Shown here: positions 37,261-47,828 of the stretch, piece by piece
How positions within the stretch are numbered: the first letter of the stretch is position 1
Layout of the letters: the number at the start of each line of letters is the position of its first letter
Source: Streptomyces sp. L-9-10
GTDB lineage: Bacteria; Actinomycetota; Actinomycetes; Streptomycetales; Streptomycetaceae
DNA length: 64,000 bases
NCBI RefSeq assembly: GCF_004151105.1
Contig: NZ_PHRF01000057.1
Span: forward strand, 133,115-197,114
Direction: 5' to 3'
Program-made: the position numbers and the translations under genes
The notes under the pieces: model-generated
Database searches by the model: none
Told to the model about the DNA's origin: nothing
What the model saw: the letters and a program-made list of their open reading frames with translations, nothing else

Positions 37261-38106
37261 GTGGATGACCAGCGGGGAGAGCAGGACGAGCGCCGTGACG
37301 TGGTCGTGGTCACGGGCGCGGGAGGTATGGGCGTGGCGATCGCGCGTCGGCTCGGCAGCGGGCGGACCGTGATCCTCGCCGACGCGTCGGAACAGCGGCT
37401 CGGCGAAACCGTCGGCGCGTTGACCGCCGAGGGCTACGCGGTACGGGGCGCGGTCACCGATGTGTCCGACCGCGGTTCGGTCGGGAGACTCGCGGCGACG
37501 GCGTCCGGCGCAGGCCGGGTGGCCGCCGTCGTACACACCGCGGGGCTCTCTCCCGCGACCGCGTCGGCCAGGGCGATCGTCGACGTCAATCTGATGGGCA
37601 CGGCACATGTGATCGACGTCTTCGGGACGGTGGCGTCCCGTGGTACGGCTATGGTCTGCGTCTCCAGCATGGCCGGGCACTACGCGTCACTCAGCCGGGA
37701 AGAGGAGCTCGCCCTCGCCACGACGCCCACGGACGGACTTCTCGTGCTCGATGTCGTCGCCGGCATCGGGGACGACGCGGTGTCCGCCTACTGCGTGAGC
37801 AAGCGCTCCAACCACCTGAGGGTGCAGGCCGCGGCGCTTGCCTGGAACCTCCGCGGCGCCAGGCTGAACACCGTCAGCCCGGGGGTCATCTCCACGGCGA
37901 TGGCGAAAGCGGAGGCCGAGTCGGCGTCCGGCGAACGGATGATGAGGATGCTGGAGGAGTGCGGCGCGGGCCGTACCGGAACGCCCGCGGAGATCGCCGA
38001 CGCCGTGGCGTTCCTCACCGGTCCTGGTGCGCTGTACATCACCGGCACGGACCTTCTTGTCGATGGCGGCCAGACCGCGTGGATGCGCGGTCACCGGACG
38101 GCCTGA
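37261..38106 (+). CDS. Short-chain dehydrogenase/reductase of the P450 cluster
   Basis: This 281-residue SDR begins at a GTG at 37261 behind CAGGGAG. The cofactor loop reads VVTGAGGMGVAIA, one residue shorter than the usual TGxxxGxG. ADAS after the second strand favours NAD. The catalytic Ser is in CVSSMAGHY and the Tyr/Lys pair in YCVSKRSN (about 180-184). GTDLLVDGGQT ends the fold. By position it would oxidise the alcohol made by the P450 to a ketone for the monooxygenase downstream; that role is inferred. Confidence 0.88.
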   Translation: MDDQRGEQDERRDVVVVTGAGGMGVAIARRLGSGRTVILADASEQRLGETVGALTAEGYAVRGAVTDVSDRGSVGRLAATASGAGRVAAVVHTAGLSPATASARAIVDVNLMGTAHVIDVFGTVASRGTAMVCVSSMAGHYASLSREEELALATTPTDGLLVLDVVAGIGDDAVSAYCVSKRSNHLRVQAAALAWNLRGARLNTVSPGVISTAMAKAEAESASGERMMRMLEECGAGRTGTPAEIADAVAFLTGPGALYITGTDLLVDGGQTAWMRGHRTA

Positions 38107-38112
38107 CACCGC

Positions 38113-38212
38113 CATCGGCGCGCCACAGCGCCACGGCAGTACAGCGCCACAGCAGCACGGCAATAAAGCCGCGCAACAGCACAGCAGCACAACAGCACAG
38201 CAGTGGTTCGAT
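38113..38212. repeat. CAG/CAC-rich degenerate repeat tract
   Basis: The gap after the dehydrogenase stop consists of imperfect CAGCRCCAC and ACAGCAGCAC units. AACAGCACAGCAGCACAACA (38176-38195) is the clearest part. Its composition is unlike the flanking genes. Confidence 0.65.
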
Positions 38213-38231
38213 CGGCTCTGAGAGGACACGC

Positions 38232-40061
38232 ATGACCACCCCCACCCCCTCTACGTCATCTCCCGCCCCCCAGCTGGATCCGGAGGCACTCGGATTCGAC
38301 CCGGACGCCCTGCGCGACCGCTACCGCGCCGAGCGCGACCGCCGGATCCGCCCCGACGGCAGCAAGCAGTACCACAGCACCACAGGGGAGTTCGGCTACT
38401 ACGTGGACGACCCGTACGTGGAGCCCGCGCCCCGCCGGGAGCCCCTCGACGACCGGGTCGAGGTCGTGATCATCGGCGGCGGCTTCGGTGGCCTGGTGGC
38501 CGGCGCCCGGCTGCGCCAGGCGGGCGTGCGGGACATCCGGGTGATCGAGAAGGCCGGGGACTTCGGCGGAACATGGTACTGGAACCGGTATCCGGGCATC
38601 CACTGCGACATCGAGTCGTACATCTACCTGCCGCTGCTCGAAGAGGTCGGCTACGTACCGAAGTGGAAGTACGCGCCGGGCGAGGAGATCAGACAGCACG
38701 CGCGGGCGATCGGGCGGCAGTTCGAGCTGTACCGTGATGTCTGTTTCCAGACCGAGGTGACCGAACTCCGCTGGGACGAGGCCGAGTTCGAGTGGACCAT
38801 CCGTACCGACCGGGGCGACCGTATGCGGGCGCGCTACGTCGTGGTCTCCAGCGGACCCTTCAGCCGGCCGAAGCTCCCCGGCATCCCGGGCATCGAGACT
38901 TTCCAGGGGCACACGTTCCACACGAGCCGCTGGGACTACGCGTACACCGGCGGTGACGCGGACGGCGGTCTGCACAGGCTCGCCGACAAGCGCGTCGCCG
39001 TCATCGGCACCGGCGCGACCGCCATCCAGTGTGTGCCGCACCTGGGGCGCGACGCCCAGCACCTCTACGTGTTCCAGCGCACGCCGTCCTCGGTCGACGT
39101 ACGTGACAACCGCCCCACGGACCCCGAGTGGGCCGCGACACTGACACCCGGCTGGCAGCGGCGCCGCCAGGACAACTTCCTCGCGCAGGTCGCCGGTGGC
39201 GGCGCGGACGAGGACCTGGTGTCCGACGGCTGGACCACCAGCGCCCGGCTGCTCCAGAGCCTGGTGCCGGGCGCGAGCGGCGGCGACGGCCTGTCTCCCG
39301 AACAGCGCGGCGCCATGGCCGAGTTGGCCGACTTCAAGAAGATGAACGAGATACGGGCCCGGGTGGACGCCGAGATCGAGGATCGGGCGACGGCCGAGGC
39401 GCTCAAGCCCTGGTACCGCTACATGTGCAAGCGCCCCACGTTCAGCGACATGTACCTGCCCACGTTCAACCGGCCCAATGTCACGCTGGTCGACACGGCC
39501 GGCCGCGGTGTGGAGCGCATCACCGAGAACGCTCTGGTGGTCGACGGCGTCACGTACGAGGTCGACTGCGTCATCTTCGCGACCGGTTTCGACATCGGCG
39601 GTCCGCCGGCCGAGCGGGCCGGACTCAACGTACACGGCCGGGACGGTGTCACGTTGACCGAGTCGTGGAAGGACGGTCCGAAGACGCTCCACGGGTTCTA
39701 CAGCCATGGCTTCCCCAACTTCTTCCACCTCGGCGCGCTCCAGAACGCGGTCTCCGTGAACTTCGTCCATGTCCTCGACGAGCAGGCGACCCACATCGCC
39801 GAGGTCGTCGCCGAGGCGGACAAGCGCCAGGCGCGGTACATCGAGCCGACGGCCGAGGCGCAGGCCGCCTGGATCGCCACGATTCGCGAGAAGGCGCAGA
39901 ACACGCACGCGTTTCTCGCCGAATGCACCCCGGGCTACTACAACAACGAGGGCAAGCCCGGCAAGGAGAGCCAGTCGTACGGCGGCGGTCCGATCGAGTT
40001 CTACGAACTGATCAGGCGCTGGCGCACGGACGGTGACATGAACGAGGCGATCGTCCGATGA
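38232..40061 (+). CDS. Baeyer-Villiger monooxygenase (class B flavoprotein)
   Basis: This 609-residue enzyme has FAD motif IIGGGFGGLVAGARL (about 78-92), the Baeyer-Villiger fingerprint FxGxxxHxxxW as FQGHTFHTSRW (224-234), NADPH motif VIGTGATAIQ (about 256) and FATGFDIGG. The long N-terminal extension (1-75) resembles cyclopentadecanone-type and related enzymes. It would insert oxygen next to a ketone to give an ester or lactone. The ATG at 38232 follows GAGAGGA. It is coupled to the next gene by a 4-bp overlap. The substrate is unknown. Confidence 0.92.
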   Translation: MTTPTPSTSSPAPQLDPEALGFDPDALRDRYRAERDRRIRPDGSKQYHSTTGEFGYYVDDPYVEPAPRREPLDDRVEVVIIGGGFGGLVAGARLRQAGVRDIRVIEKAGDFGGTWYWNRYPGIHCDIESYIYLPLLEEVGYVPKWKYAPGEEIRQHARAIGRQFELYRDVCFQTEVTELRWDEAEFEWTIRTDRGDRMRARYVVVSSGPFSRPKLPGIPGIETFQGHTFHTSRWDYAYTGGDADGGLHRLADKRVAVIGTGATAIQCVPHLGRDAQHLYVFQRTPSSVDVRDNRPTDPEWAATLTPGWQRRRQDNFLAQVAGGGADEDLVSDGWTTSARLLQSLVPGASGGDGLSPEQRGAMAELADFKKMNEIRARVDAEIEDRATAEALKPWYRYMCKRPTFSDMYLPTFNRPNVTLVDTAGRGVERITENALVVDGVTYEVDCVIFATGFDIGGPPAERAGLNVHGRDGVTLTESWKDGPKTLHGFYSHGFPNFFHLGALQNAVSVNFVHVLDEQATHIAEVVAEADKRQARYIEPTAEAQAAWIATIREKAQNTHAFLAECTPGYYNNEGKPGKESQSYGGGPIEFYELIRRWRTDGDMNEAIVR

Positions 40062-41764
40062 GGCGGCCCAGCCGGTTCGACGACACCGGCCACTGGCACA
40101 CCACGAGCGAGCGGTGGGACACGACAAGGCTGAACCCGCCGAACCGGCTGTGGGGTTCGAACGGTGTCACCTTCGGGCCCGACGGGCGGTTGTACGTGGC
40201 CCAGTTCATCGCCGGGCAGATCAGCGCCGTGGATCCCGTCTCGGGAGACGTCGACGTGGTGGTGCCACTGGACGGCCCGGTCCAGGCGCCGGACGATCTC
40301 GCCTTCGGTGCGGACGGTTCGATGTACATCACCGACCTGACCCCCGGCAGGGTGTGGCGGCGGGATCCCGCGGGTGAGTTCACCCTGGTCTCCGACACGG
40401 TGAAGGTGCCCAACGGCATTACCTGCGTGGGAGACCGCCTCTTCGTCAACGAGATGCGCAGCAACGGCCGGCTGATGGAGATGTTCCCCGACGGCGGCGA
40501 TCCGGTGGTGCTCACGGACGGGCTGGCCTGGGGCAACGCGATGCAGCTCGGCCCGGACGGGCTGCTCTACTACCCGCACATGATCGCCAACGAGGTCTGG
40601 CGGATATCTCCCGACGGCGGGGTACCCGAGCTGGTCGCGAAGGACGTGGACGACCCGGTCGCGGTGCGGTTCGACCGGGGCGGTGTCCTGGTGGTGCTGT
40701 CGCGCGGTGTGGCGGGCATCGTGACCCGTATCGATCTCCGTACCGGCGCGCGGTCGGTCGTCGTATCCGGTGTCGCGGGGCTGGACAACGCGGCGTTCGA
40801 CGACGAGAACCGGATGTTCGTCTCCAGCTACGCGAGCGGCGGTGTCACGGAGATGCACACCGACGGCCGGATCCGCGAGATCGTGCCGCGCGGGCTCGAC
40901 GGCCCCTTCGGTGTGACGGTCGACCTCGGGGGCACGGTGTACGCGGCCGACCACTACCGCCTGGCGAGCCCGGCGGGCCCCGGCGAGGACGCGAACGGGA
41001 ACGGCGGCGGCAACGCGAACGGCAAGGCGAACGGGAACGGCAACGGGAGCGCGAGCGGAAACGGCGACGGCAACGAGTCCGGCGGCATCATCACCCACGG
41101 TCTGCTGCACTTCGTCCACGGTGTCACCGCCGACGACGGCGTCCTGCACCTCACCTCGCAGCTCGGTGACGTCCGCACCTACGACCCCGTACGGAAGACC
41201 ACGCGGGTACGGGCGACCGGACTGAGCGAGCCCACCGGCATCGCGGTCGCGCCGGACGGTTCGCTCGTGGTCGCCGAGACGGGCGGCGGCCGGATCCTGC
41301 GGATCGACGAGACCGGCACGGTCACCGCTCTCGCCTCGGGGCTCGTACACCCCGTGGATGTGGCGTTCGACGGGGAACAGCGCTGTTACGTCAGCGACGA
41401 CCGGCTCGGGGCGGTGCTCCGGCTCGACGACGGCGAGGCGGTCACCGTCGCGGACGGACTCGGCGCGCCGCAGGGCCTGGTCGTCCGCGACGGCGAACTG
41501 TTCACGGTGGAGACCGCGCACCGGCGGCTGCGGGCGATCTCGCTCGTCACGGGGGACAGCAGGATCGACGCGGAGAACCTCGCGGTCGGCCTCCCCCCTG
41601 GCACCACCCCTCCCGCCCGCCACCCGGTCCCCGGAGTCCCGGGCCCTCCGAGCCAGTTCGCGGGCCTCGCCCTCGGCCCGGACGGCTCGCTCTTCGTCTC
41701 GGCCAACGGAGAGGGAAGCGTGCTGCGGCTCTCGCGTAAGCACGCCGACGGAGACGCCCCGTAG
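40058..41764 (+). CDS. SMP-30/gluconolactonase-like beta-propeller protein
   Basis: This 568-residue cytoplasmic protein consists of repeated propeller blades (LWGSNGVTFGPDGRLYVAQ, DDLAFGADGSMYITDL, LYYPHMIANEVWRI and similar), as in SMP-30/gluconolactonase lactonases. Following the Baeyer-Villiger gene with an ATGA overlap, it is the obvious candidate for opening the lactone product. An Asn/Gly-rich low-complexity segment (about residues 311-339) interrupts the propeller between blades. It is about twice the length of a single SMP-30 propeller. Lactonase activity is inferred. Confidence 0.75.
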   Translation: MRRPSRFDDTGHWHTTSERWDTTRLNPPNRLWGSNGVTFGPDGRLYVAQFIAGQISAVDPVSGDVDVVVPLDGPVQAPDDLAFGADGSMYITDLTPGRVWRRDPAGEFTLVSDTVKVPNGITCVGDRLFVNEMRSNGRLMEMFPDGGDPVVLTDGLAWGNAMQLGPDGLLYYPHMIANEVWRISPDGGVPELVAKDVDDPVAVRFDRGGVLVVLSRGVAGIVTRIDLRTGARSVVVSGVAGLDNAAFDDENRMFVSSYASGGVTEMHTDGRIREIVPRGLDGPFGVTVDLGGTVYAADHYRLASPAGPGEDANGNGGGNANGKANGNGNGSASGNGDGNESGGIITHGLLHFVHGVTADDGVLHLTSQLGDVRTYDPVRKTTRVRATGLSEPTGIAVAPDGSLVVAETGGGRILRIDETGTVTALASGLVHPVDVAFDGEQRCYVSDDRLGAVLRLDDGEAVTVADGLGAPQGLVVRDGELFTVETAHRRLRAISLVTGDSRIDAENLAVGLPPGTTPPARHPVPGVPGPPSQFAGLALGPDGSLFVSANGEGSVLRLSRKHADGDAP

Positions 41765-41847
41765 CGCCACCGAAAACGGAGACGCCCCGGTAGGGCGACC
41801 GAAAGACGGAGACGCCCCGTAGGGCGACTGAAAGACGGAACCGCCCC
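41748..41847. repeat. About 3.4 copies of a 28-30 bp repeat over the lactonase stop codon
   Basis: Units begin ACGGAGACGCCCC at 41748, 41776 and 41806, with a partial copy at 41835. The lactonase stop (41762-41764) lies in unit 1, and units 2 and 3 repeat the TAG. The partial copy runs into the terminator. Confidence 0.88.
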
Positions 41848-41878
41848 GGCCGACGGAGATGCCGGCCGGGGCGGTTCC
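41837..41878. terminator. Bidirectional terminator
   Basis: Perfect 16-base arms (41837-41852 and 41863-41878) surround a 10-base loop between the converging stops of the lactonase and icd genes. Confidence 0.88.
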
Positions 41879-41885
41879 GGTCATG

Positions 41886-44105
<2,220 letters not shown>

Positions 44106-44144
44106 CGGGTGCTCCGCTCCACGTCTGCAACATTGCTCGACATC

Positions 44145-44172
44145 AAGATATCTCGTGACCCGGTCCTGTCGA
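44145..44172 (-). promoter_or_regulatory. Probable icd promoter
   Basis: On the minus strand TCGACA (44172-44167) and TATCTT (44150-44145) are 16 bp apart, upstream of the GTG at 44105. The region downstream of the -35 box contains the dyad-like TCTTGATGTCGAG, which may be a control site; that is a guess. Confidence 0.5.
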
Positions 44173-44229
44173 GACGGGGCCCTGCCACCGGAGCCACGCG
44201 GCGCGGCCCCGAAGAACGCGCGCCGCGGC

Positions 44230-44616
44230 TCAGAAGAACACCCCGCAGCGCAACAGCACATTCGCGTACGGCCGCGCCTCCCCGGTGCGGACGATCAGAC
44301 GCGCGCCAGCCGACAGCTCCTTCAGCTCCTCGTGCGGGACGAAACCGAGACCGGGCAGCGTCGCCAGCAGCCGCGCGGCCTCCGGATTGGCGTCACGGAC
44401 CTCGTGGGCCGCCGTCGCGCCCTCCACGACCAGCTCGGCCAGGAGACCGTCCAGTACCTCCGCGAACCGCGGCACCCCGGCCCGGAACGCCAGATCCACC
44501 ACGCGCGGACCCGCGGGCAGCGGCATCCCCACGTCGCAGACCAGCACACCGTCCCCGTGGCCCAGCTCGGCCAGGGCGCCCGCGAGATGCCGGTTCAGGA
44601 TCCCGGACCTCTTCAC
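44230..44616 (-). CDS. rbsD: D-ribose pyranase
   Basis: RbsD interconverts pyranose and furanose forms of ribose so that RbsK can act. This 128-residue protein begins at a GTG (44616) with KRSGILNRHLAGALAELGHGD and ends in RTGEARPYANVLLRCGVFF, both hallmark regions, including the active-site His of RH and the Tyr of YAN. Its start overlaps the rbsK stop by GTGA. It is the last gene of the operon. Confidence 0.93.
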   Translation of the reverse strand: MKRSGILNRHLAGALAELGHGDGVLVCDVGMPLPAGPRVVDLAFRAGVPRFAEVLDGLLAELVVEGATAAHEVRDANPEAARLLATLPGLGFVPHEELKELSAGARLIVRTGEARPYANVLLRCGVFF

Positions 44617-45704
44617 TCGGCCACCCCCCGGCCCGGATCGGATACCGTCTGTCCGGGAGCGGTTACGTGGCGTTCCGCCGCGCCCGCTCGCGGGAGGGAC
44701 CCGGGGGCCGCTGCCGCGAGCGCCGCCACCTCCGCGGCCGTCGGGAACGACACCTGCGCTCCCTCCGTGGTCACCGCCGCCGCACCCACCCGCGCCGCGT
44801 AGGCGGCGGCCGCGGTCAGGCTCTCGCCGGCGCCGAGCCGCCAGGCCAGCGCCGCGGTGAACGCGTCGCCGGCCCCCGTGGTGTCCACGGCGCGCACCGG
44901 TACGGACGGCACGAGCGCCGTCGTACGGTCGTCCGCCACCAGCGCGCCCCGCGCGCCCAGCGTGATCACCACCGAGCGCGGCCCCAGCGCGAGCAGCGCC
45001 CTCGCCCACTCCGCCGGGTCGTCGCCCACCGACTCCGGGTCGTCGCCCACCGACTCCGGGTCGTCTCCCACCGACTCCAGGGCGTGGCCCACCGACCCCT
45101 CCGGGCCGTCGGCCACCGGCCCGCCGAGCACCACCCGCGCCTCGTGCTCGTTCACGATCAGCGGATCGCACGCCGCCAGGATCCCGGTCGGCAGCGGCAC
45201 CGGGGGAGAGGGGTTCAGTACGAACCGGCTGCCCGGCGCCATCCCCGCCACCACCTCGCCGACCGTCTCCAACGGGATCTCCAGCTGCGCCGAGACCACC
45301 CGCGCGGCCCGCAGCAGACCCGACGCGTCCCGGATGTCCGCCGGGGACAGCCGGGCGTTGGCGCCAGGCGACACCACGATGCTGTTGTCCCCGGACGGAT
45401 CGACCGTGATCAGGGCGACGCCGGTGGGCGCACCGCCGGACAGCACCCCCGCCGTGTCGACTCCGGCCGCACGCTGCGAGTCGAGCAGGAGGCGCCCGTG
45501 CGCGTCGTCGCCGACCCGGGCCAGCAGCGCCGTACGGGCTCCGAGGCGGGCGGCGGCGACCGCCTGGTTCGCCCCCTTGCCGCCCGGATGGACGGACAGG
45601 TCCGAGCCGAGCACCGTCTCACCGGCGCCGGGGCGCCGCTCGACGCCGATCACCAGGTCGGCGTTGGCCGACCCCACGACCAGCAGGTCGTAGTCGTACG
45701 TCAC
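44613..45704 (-). CDS. rbsK: Ribokinase with internal heptapeptide repeat
   Basis: RbsK phosphorylates ribose. This 363-residue PfkB-family kinase has VVGSANADLVIGVERRPGAGET, the GGKGANQAVAAARLGA motif (about 41-56) and the catalytic DTTGAGDAFTAALAWRLG loop. Between about residues 209 and 229, three copies of ESVGDDP are inserted, encoded by a 21-bp tandem repeat, in a surface region after the NEHE substrate-site segment. The C-terminal tail of about 30 residues is also longer than usual. Activity is probably kept because all active-site motifs remain. Confidence 0.92.
   Translation of the reverse strand: MTYDYDLLVVGSANADLVIGVERRPGAGETVLGSDLSVHPGGKGANQAVAAARLGARTALLARVGDDAHGRLLLDSQRAAGVDTAGVLSGGAPTGVALITVDPSGDNSIVVSPGANARLSPADIRDASGLLRAARVVSAQLEIPLETVGEVVAGMAPGSRFVLNPSPPVPLPTGILAACDPLIVNEHEARVVLGGPVADGPEGSVGHALESVGDDPESVGDDPESVGDDPAEWARALLALGPRSVVITLGARGALVADDRTTALVPSVPVRAVDTTGAGDAFTAALAWRLGAGESLTAAAAYAARVGAAAVTTEGAQVSFPTAAEVAALAAAAPGSLPRAGAAERHVTAPGQTVSDPGRGVAE
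45016..45078. repeat. 21-bp in-frame tandem repeat in rbsK
   Basis: Three copies (45016-45036, 45037-45057, 45058-45078), with one substitution in the third, encode the ESVGDDP heptapeptides. A diverged fourth unit follows at 45079-45099. Confidence 0.92.
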
Positions 45705-45728
45705 TGTCTCTTCGTCTCTTTCGCTGGG

Positions 45729-45782
45729 GCCGCCGAGTGGTCGGAAGCCGTGGAGTGTTCAGAGGCCGTCGAGTGTTCAGGA
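45729..45782. repeat. Three 18-bp repeats over the rbsCB stop codon
   Basis: Units begin at 45729, 45747 and 45765 (GCCGTGGAGTGTTCAGAG and variants). The rbsCB stop (45777-45779) lies in the unit first reached by transcription. The next unit repeats an in-frame TGA. Confidence 0.85.
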
Positions 45783-47828
45783 GAAGTCGGCGACATTCTC
45801 CGCCGTGACCACCTTGACCGGCACCTTCACCGTCGGGGCGACCTCGTCGCCCCGCGCGGCCTTGATGGCGTTGAGCACGGCGAGCCGGCCCAGTTCCGCC
45901 GGCTGCTGGGCCACCGAGGCGTAGAGCGTGCCCGCCTTCACCGCCTTCAGGCCGTCGGGTGTGCCGTCGAAGCCGACGACCGGGACCGACGTGCCCGCCT
46001 TGGAGCCCAGCGCCTTCACCGCCCCGAGCGCCATCTCGTCGTTCTCCGCGAAGACCCCGTTCACCCCGCTGTGCGCCTGGAGCATATTGGTCATCACATC
46101 CAGCCCCTTGGTGCGGTCGAAGTCCGCCGGCTGCCGCGCGACGACCTTGATGCCGGGGTACGCCTTGATGCCCTCGGCGAAGCCCTGACCGCGCTCACGG
46201 CTGGCCGAGGTGCCCGCCGTGCCCTGGAGGACCACGATCCGCCCCTCGCCACCGAGCTTCTCCGCCAGTGTCTTCGCCGCCTGCCGGCCGCCCGCGACGT
46301 TGTCGGAGGCGACCAGCGTGTCGACGTCCGCCTTGTTGACACCGCGGTCGGCGGCGATCACCGGGATGCCGGCCTTGTTTGCGGCGCGTACGGACGGCCC
46401 CGCCGCGTCCGAGTCGACCGGGTTGACGATCACCGACGACATGGCACCGCTGGTGAAGTTCTGTATCTGGTTGGCCTGTTGGGAGGCGTCGTTCTGCGCG
46501 TCGGTGACGGTGAGTTCGACGCCCTTGGCCTTCGCCTCGGCCTCCGCGCCCGCCTTCAGCTGGACGAAGAAGGGGTTGTTGAGGGTGGAGAGGGAGAGCC
46601 CCAGCCTGGTCCCGCCGCCGGAGGACCCGTTGTTCCAGAAGGAGACACCACCGATGACGGCGGCCACCAGCACCGCGGCGACGGTGTACTTCAGCGCTCT
46701 CGCGCCCTTACGGCCCGAGCCGCCCGCGCCTCCCGAGCCGGACGCACCGGGCGCGGCCGACGCACCGGGCGCGGCCGACGCACCGGGCGCGGCCGACGCA
46801 CCGGGCGCGGCCGACGCACCGGGCGCGGCCGACGCACCGGCGCGGGAGCGCGCCGTGTCGAGCAGCACCGCCAGCGCGATGACGACACCGATGACGACCT
46901 GCTGCCAGAACGCCGACACCGACAGCAGGTTGAGTCCGTTGCGCAGCACCGCCAGGATCAGCGCTCCGATGAGCGTGCCGGACGCCTTGCCGACACCGCC
47001 CGACAGACTGGCGCCGCCGATGACGACCGCGGCGATGGCGTCGAGTTCGTACCCCTGCGCGGCCTGTGGCTGCGCCGAGGAGAGCCGGGAGGCCAGGACG
47101 ATACCGGCGACGGCGGCGAAGAGTCCCGACAGCGCGTAGACGGCGACCTTCTGCCGCTTGACACGCAGCCCGGACAGCCGCGCCGCCTCCTCGTTGCCGC
47201 CGATCGCGTACATCGAGCGGCCCAGGTACGTACGGGCCAGGATCAGGGCGGTGATCAGCCCCATCGCCACCATCACCAGGACCGGCACCGGCAGCCAGCC
47301 GCCGAGCGTGTCGCCGATCCGCGACACGGAGCCGGGGAAGGCGATCGGGCTGCCCTGCGAGATCACCAGCGACAGCCCGCGGCCCACCGAGAGCATCGCC
47401 AGCGTCGCGATGAACGGCGGCAGTTTGCCGTACGAGACGAGCGCGCCGTTGACGAGCCCGCACGCGATGCCGGTGCCCACGGCGAGCACGACGGCCAGCC
47501 ACACCGGCACCCCCTCCGACGTCGCCGACCAGGCCAGGACGGTCGCCGAGAGCGCCGCCACCGAGCCCACCGAGAGGTCGATGCCCGCGGTGACGATGAC
47601 GAACGTGACGCCGAACGCGAGGATCGCGGTCACGGCCGCCTGCACACCGACGTTGAGCAGGTTCTGGGTGGTCAGGAAGTCGCCCGACAGCAGCGACATC
47701 GCCACCACCAGAACGACCAGGGCGCTCAGCGCGCCATTGTCGAGGAGGAGCCGGCGGACCGCTCGGGCGCCTCCGCCACCGCGCCCGCTTCCGCCGTCTG
47801 TCGTGTTCTTGAGCGTGTCAGTGGCCAC
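45777..47828 (-). CDS. rbsCB: Ribose-type ABC permease fused to its substrate-binding protein
   Basis: This 683-residue fusion has an RbsC-like permease (about residues 20-330, TFVIVTAGIDLSVGSVAAL, FIATLAMLSVGRGLSL, YELDAIAAVVIGGASLSGGVG). A linker follows with repeats of GASAAP (about 329-362), then an extra membrane helix (about 379-398, ALKYTVAAVLVAAVIGGVSF), and an RbsB-like binding domain (about 410-683, LSLSTLNNPFFVQLKAGAEAEA, ANQIQNFTSGAMSSVIVNPVD, VIAADRGVNKADVDTLVASDN). The extra helix places the binding domain outside the cell, tethered to the channel. It overlaps rbsA by 11 bp. Domain calls are firm, ribose specificity comes from the operon. Confidence 0.93.
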   Translation of the reverse strand: MATDTLKNTTDGGSGRGGGGARAVRRLLLDNGALSALVVLVVAMSLLSGDFLTTQNLLNVGVQAAVTAILAFGVTFVIVTAGIDLSVGSVAALSATVLAWSATSEGVPVWLAVVLAVGTGIACGLVNGALVSYGKLPPFIATLAMLSVGRGLSLVISQGSPIAFPGSVSRIGDTLGGWLPVPVLVMVAMGLITALILARTYLGRSMYAIGGNEEAARLSGLRVKRQKVAVYALSGLFAAVAGIVLASRLSSAQPQAAQGYELDAIAAVVIGGASLSGGVGKASGTLIGALILAVLRNGLNLLSVSAFWQQVVIGVVIALAVLLDTARSRAGASAAPGASAAPGASAAPGASAAPGASAAPGASGSGGAGGSGRKGARALKYTVAAVLVAAVIGGVSFWNNGSSGGGTRLGLSLSTLNNPFFVQLKAGAEAEAKAKGVELTVTDAQNDASQQANQIQNFTSGAMSSVIVNPVDSDAAGPSVRAANKAGIPVIAADRGVNKADVDTLVASDNVAGGRQAAKTLAEKLGGEGRIVVLQGTAGTSASRERGQGFAEGIKAYPGIKVVARQPADFDRTKGLDVMTNMLQAHSGVNGVFAENDEMALGAVKALGSKAGTSVPVVGFDGTPDGLKAVKAGTLYASVAQQPAELGRLAVLNAIKAARGDEVAPTVKVPVKVVTAENVADFS
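46741..46841. repeat. 18-bp in-frame repeat encoding the rbsCB linker
   Basis: Five identical copies of GACGCACCGGGCGCGGCC (46741-46830) and a partial sixth encode the GASAAP repeats between permease and binding domain. The copies are perfect, which suggests recent expansion or gene conversion. Confidence 0.95.

Noticed and set aside
46741..46841. CRISPR-like regular array
   Set aside because: The 18-bp units are contiguous with no spacers and are read in frame as the GASAAP linker.
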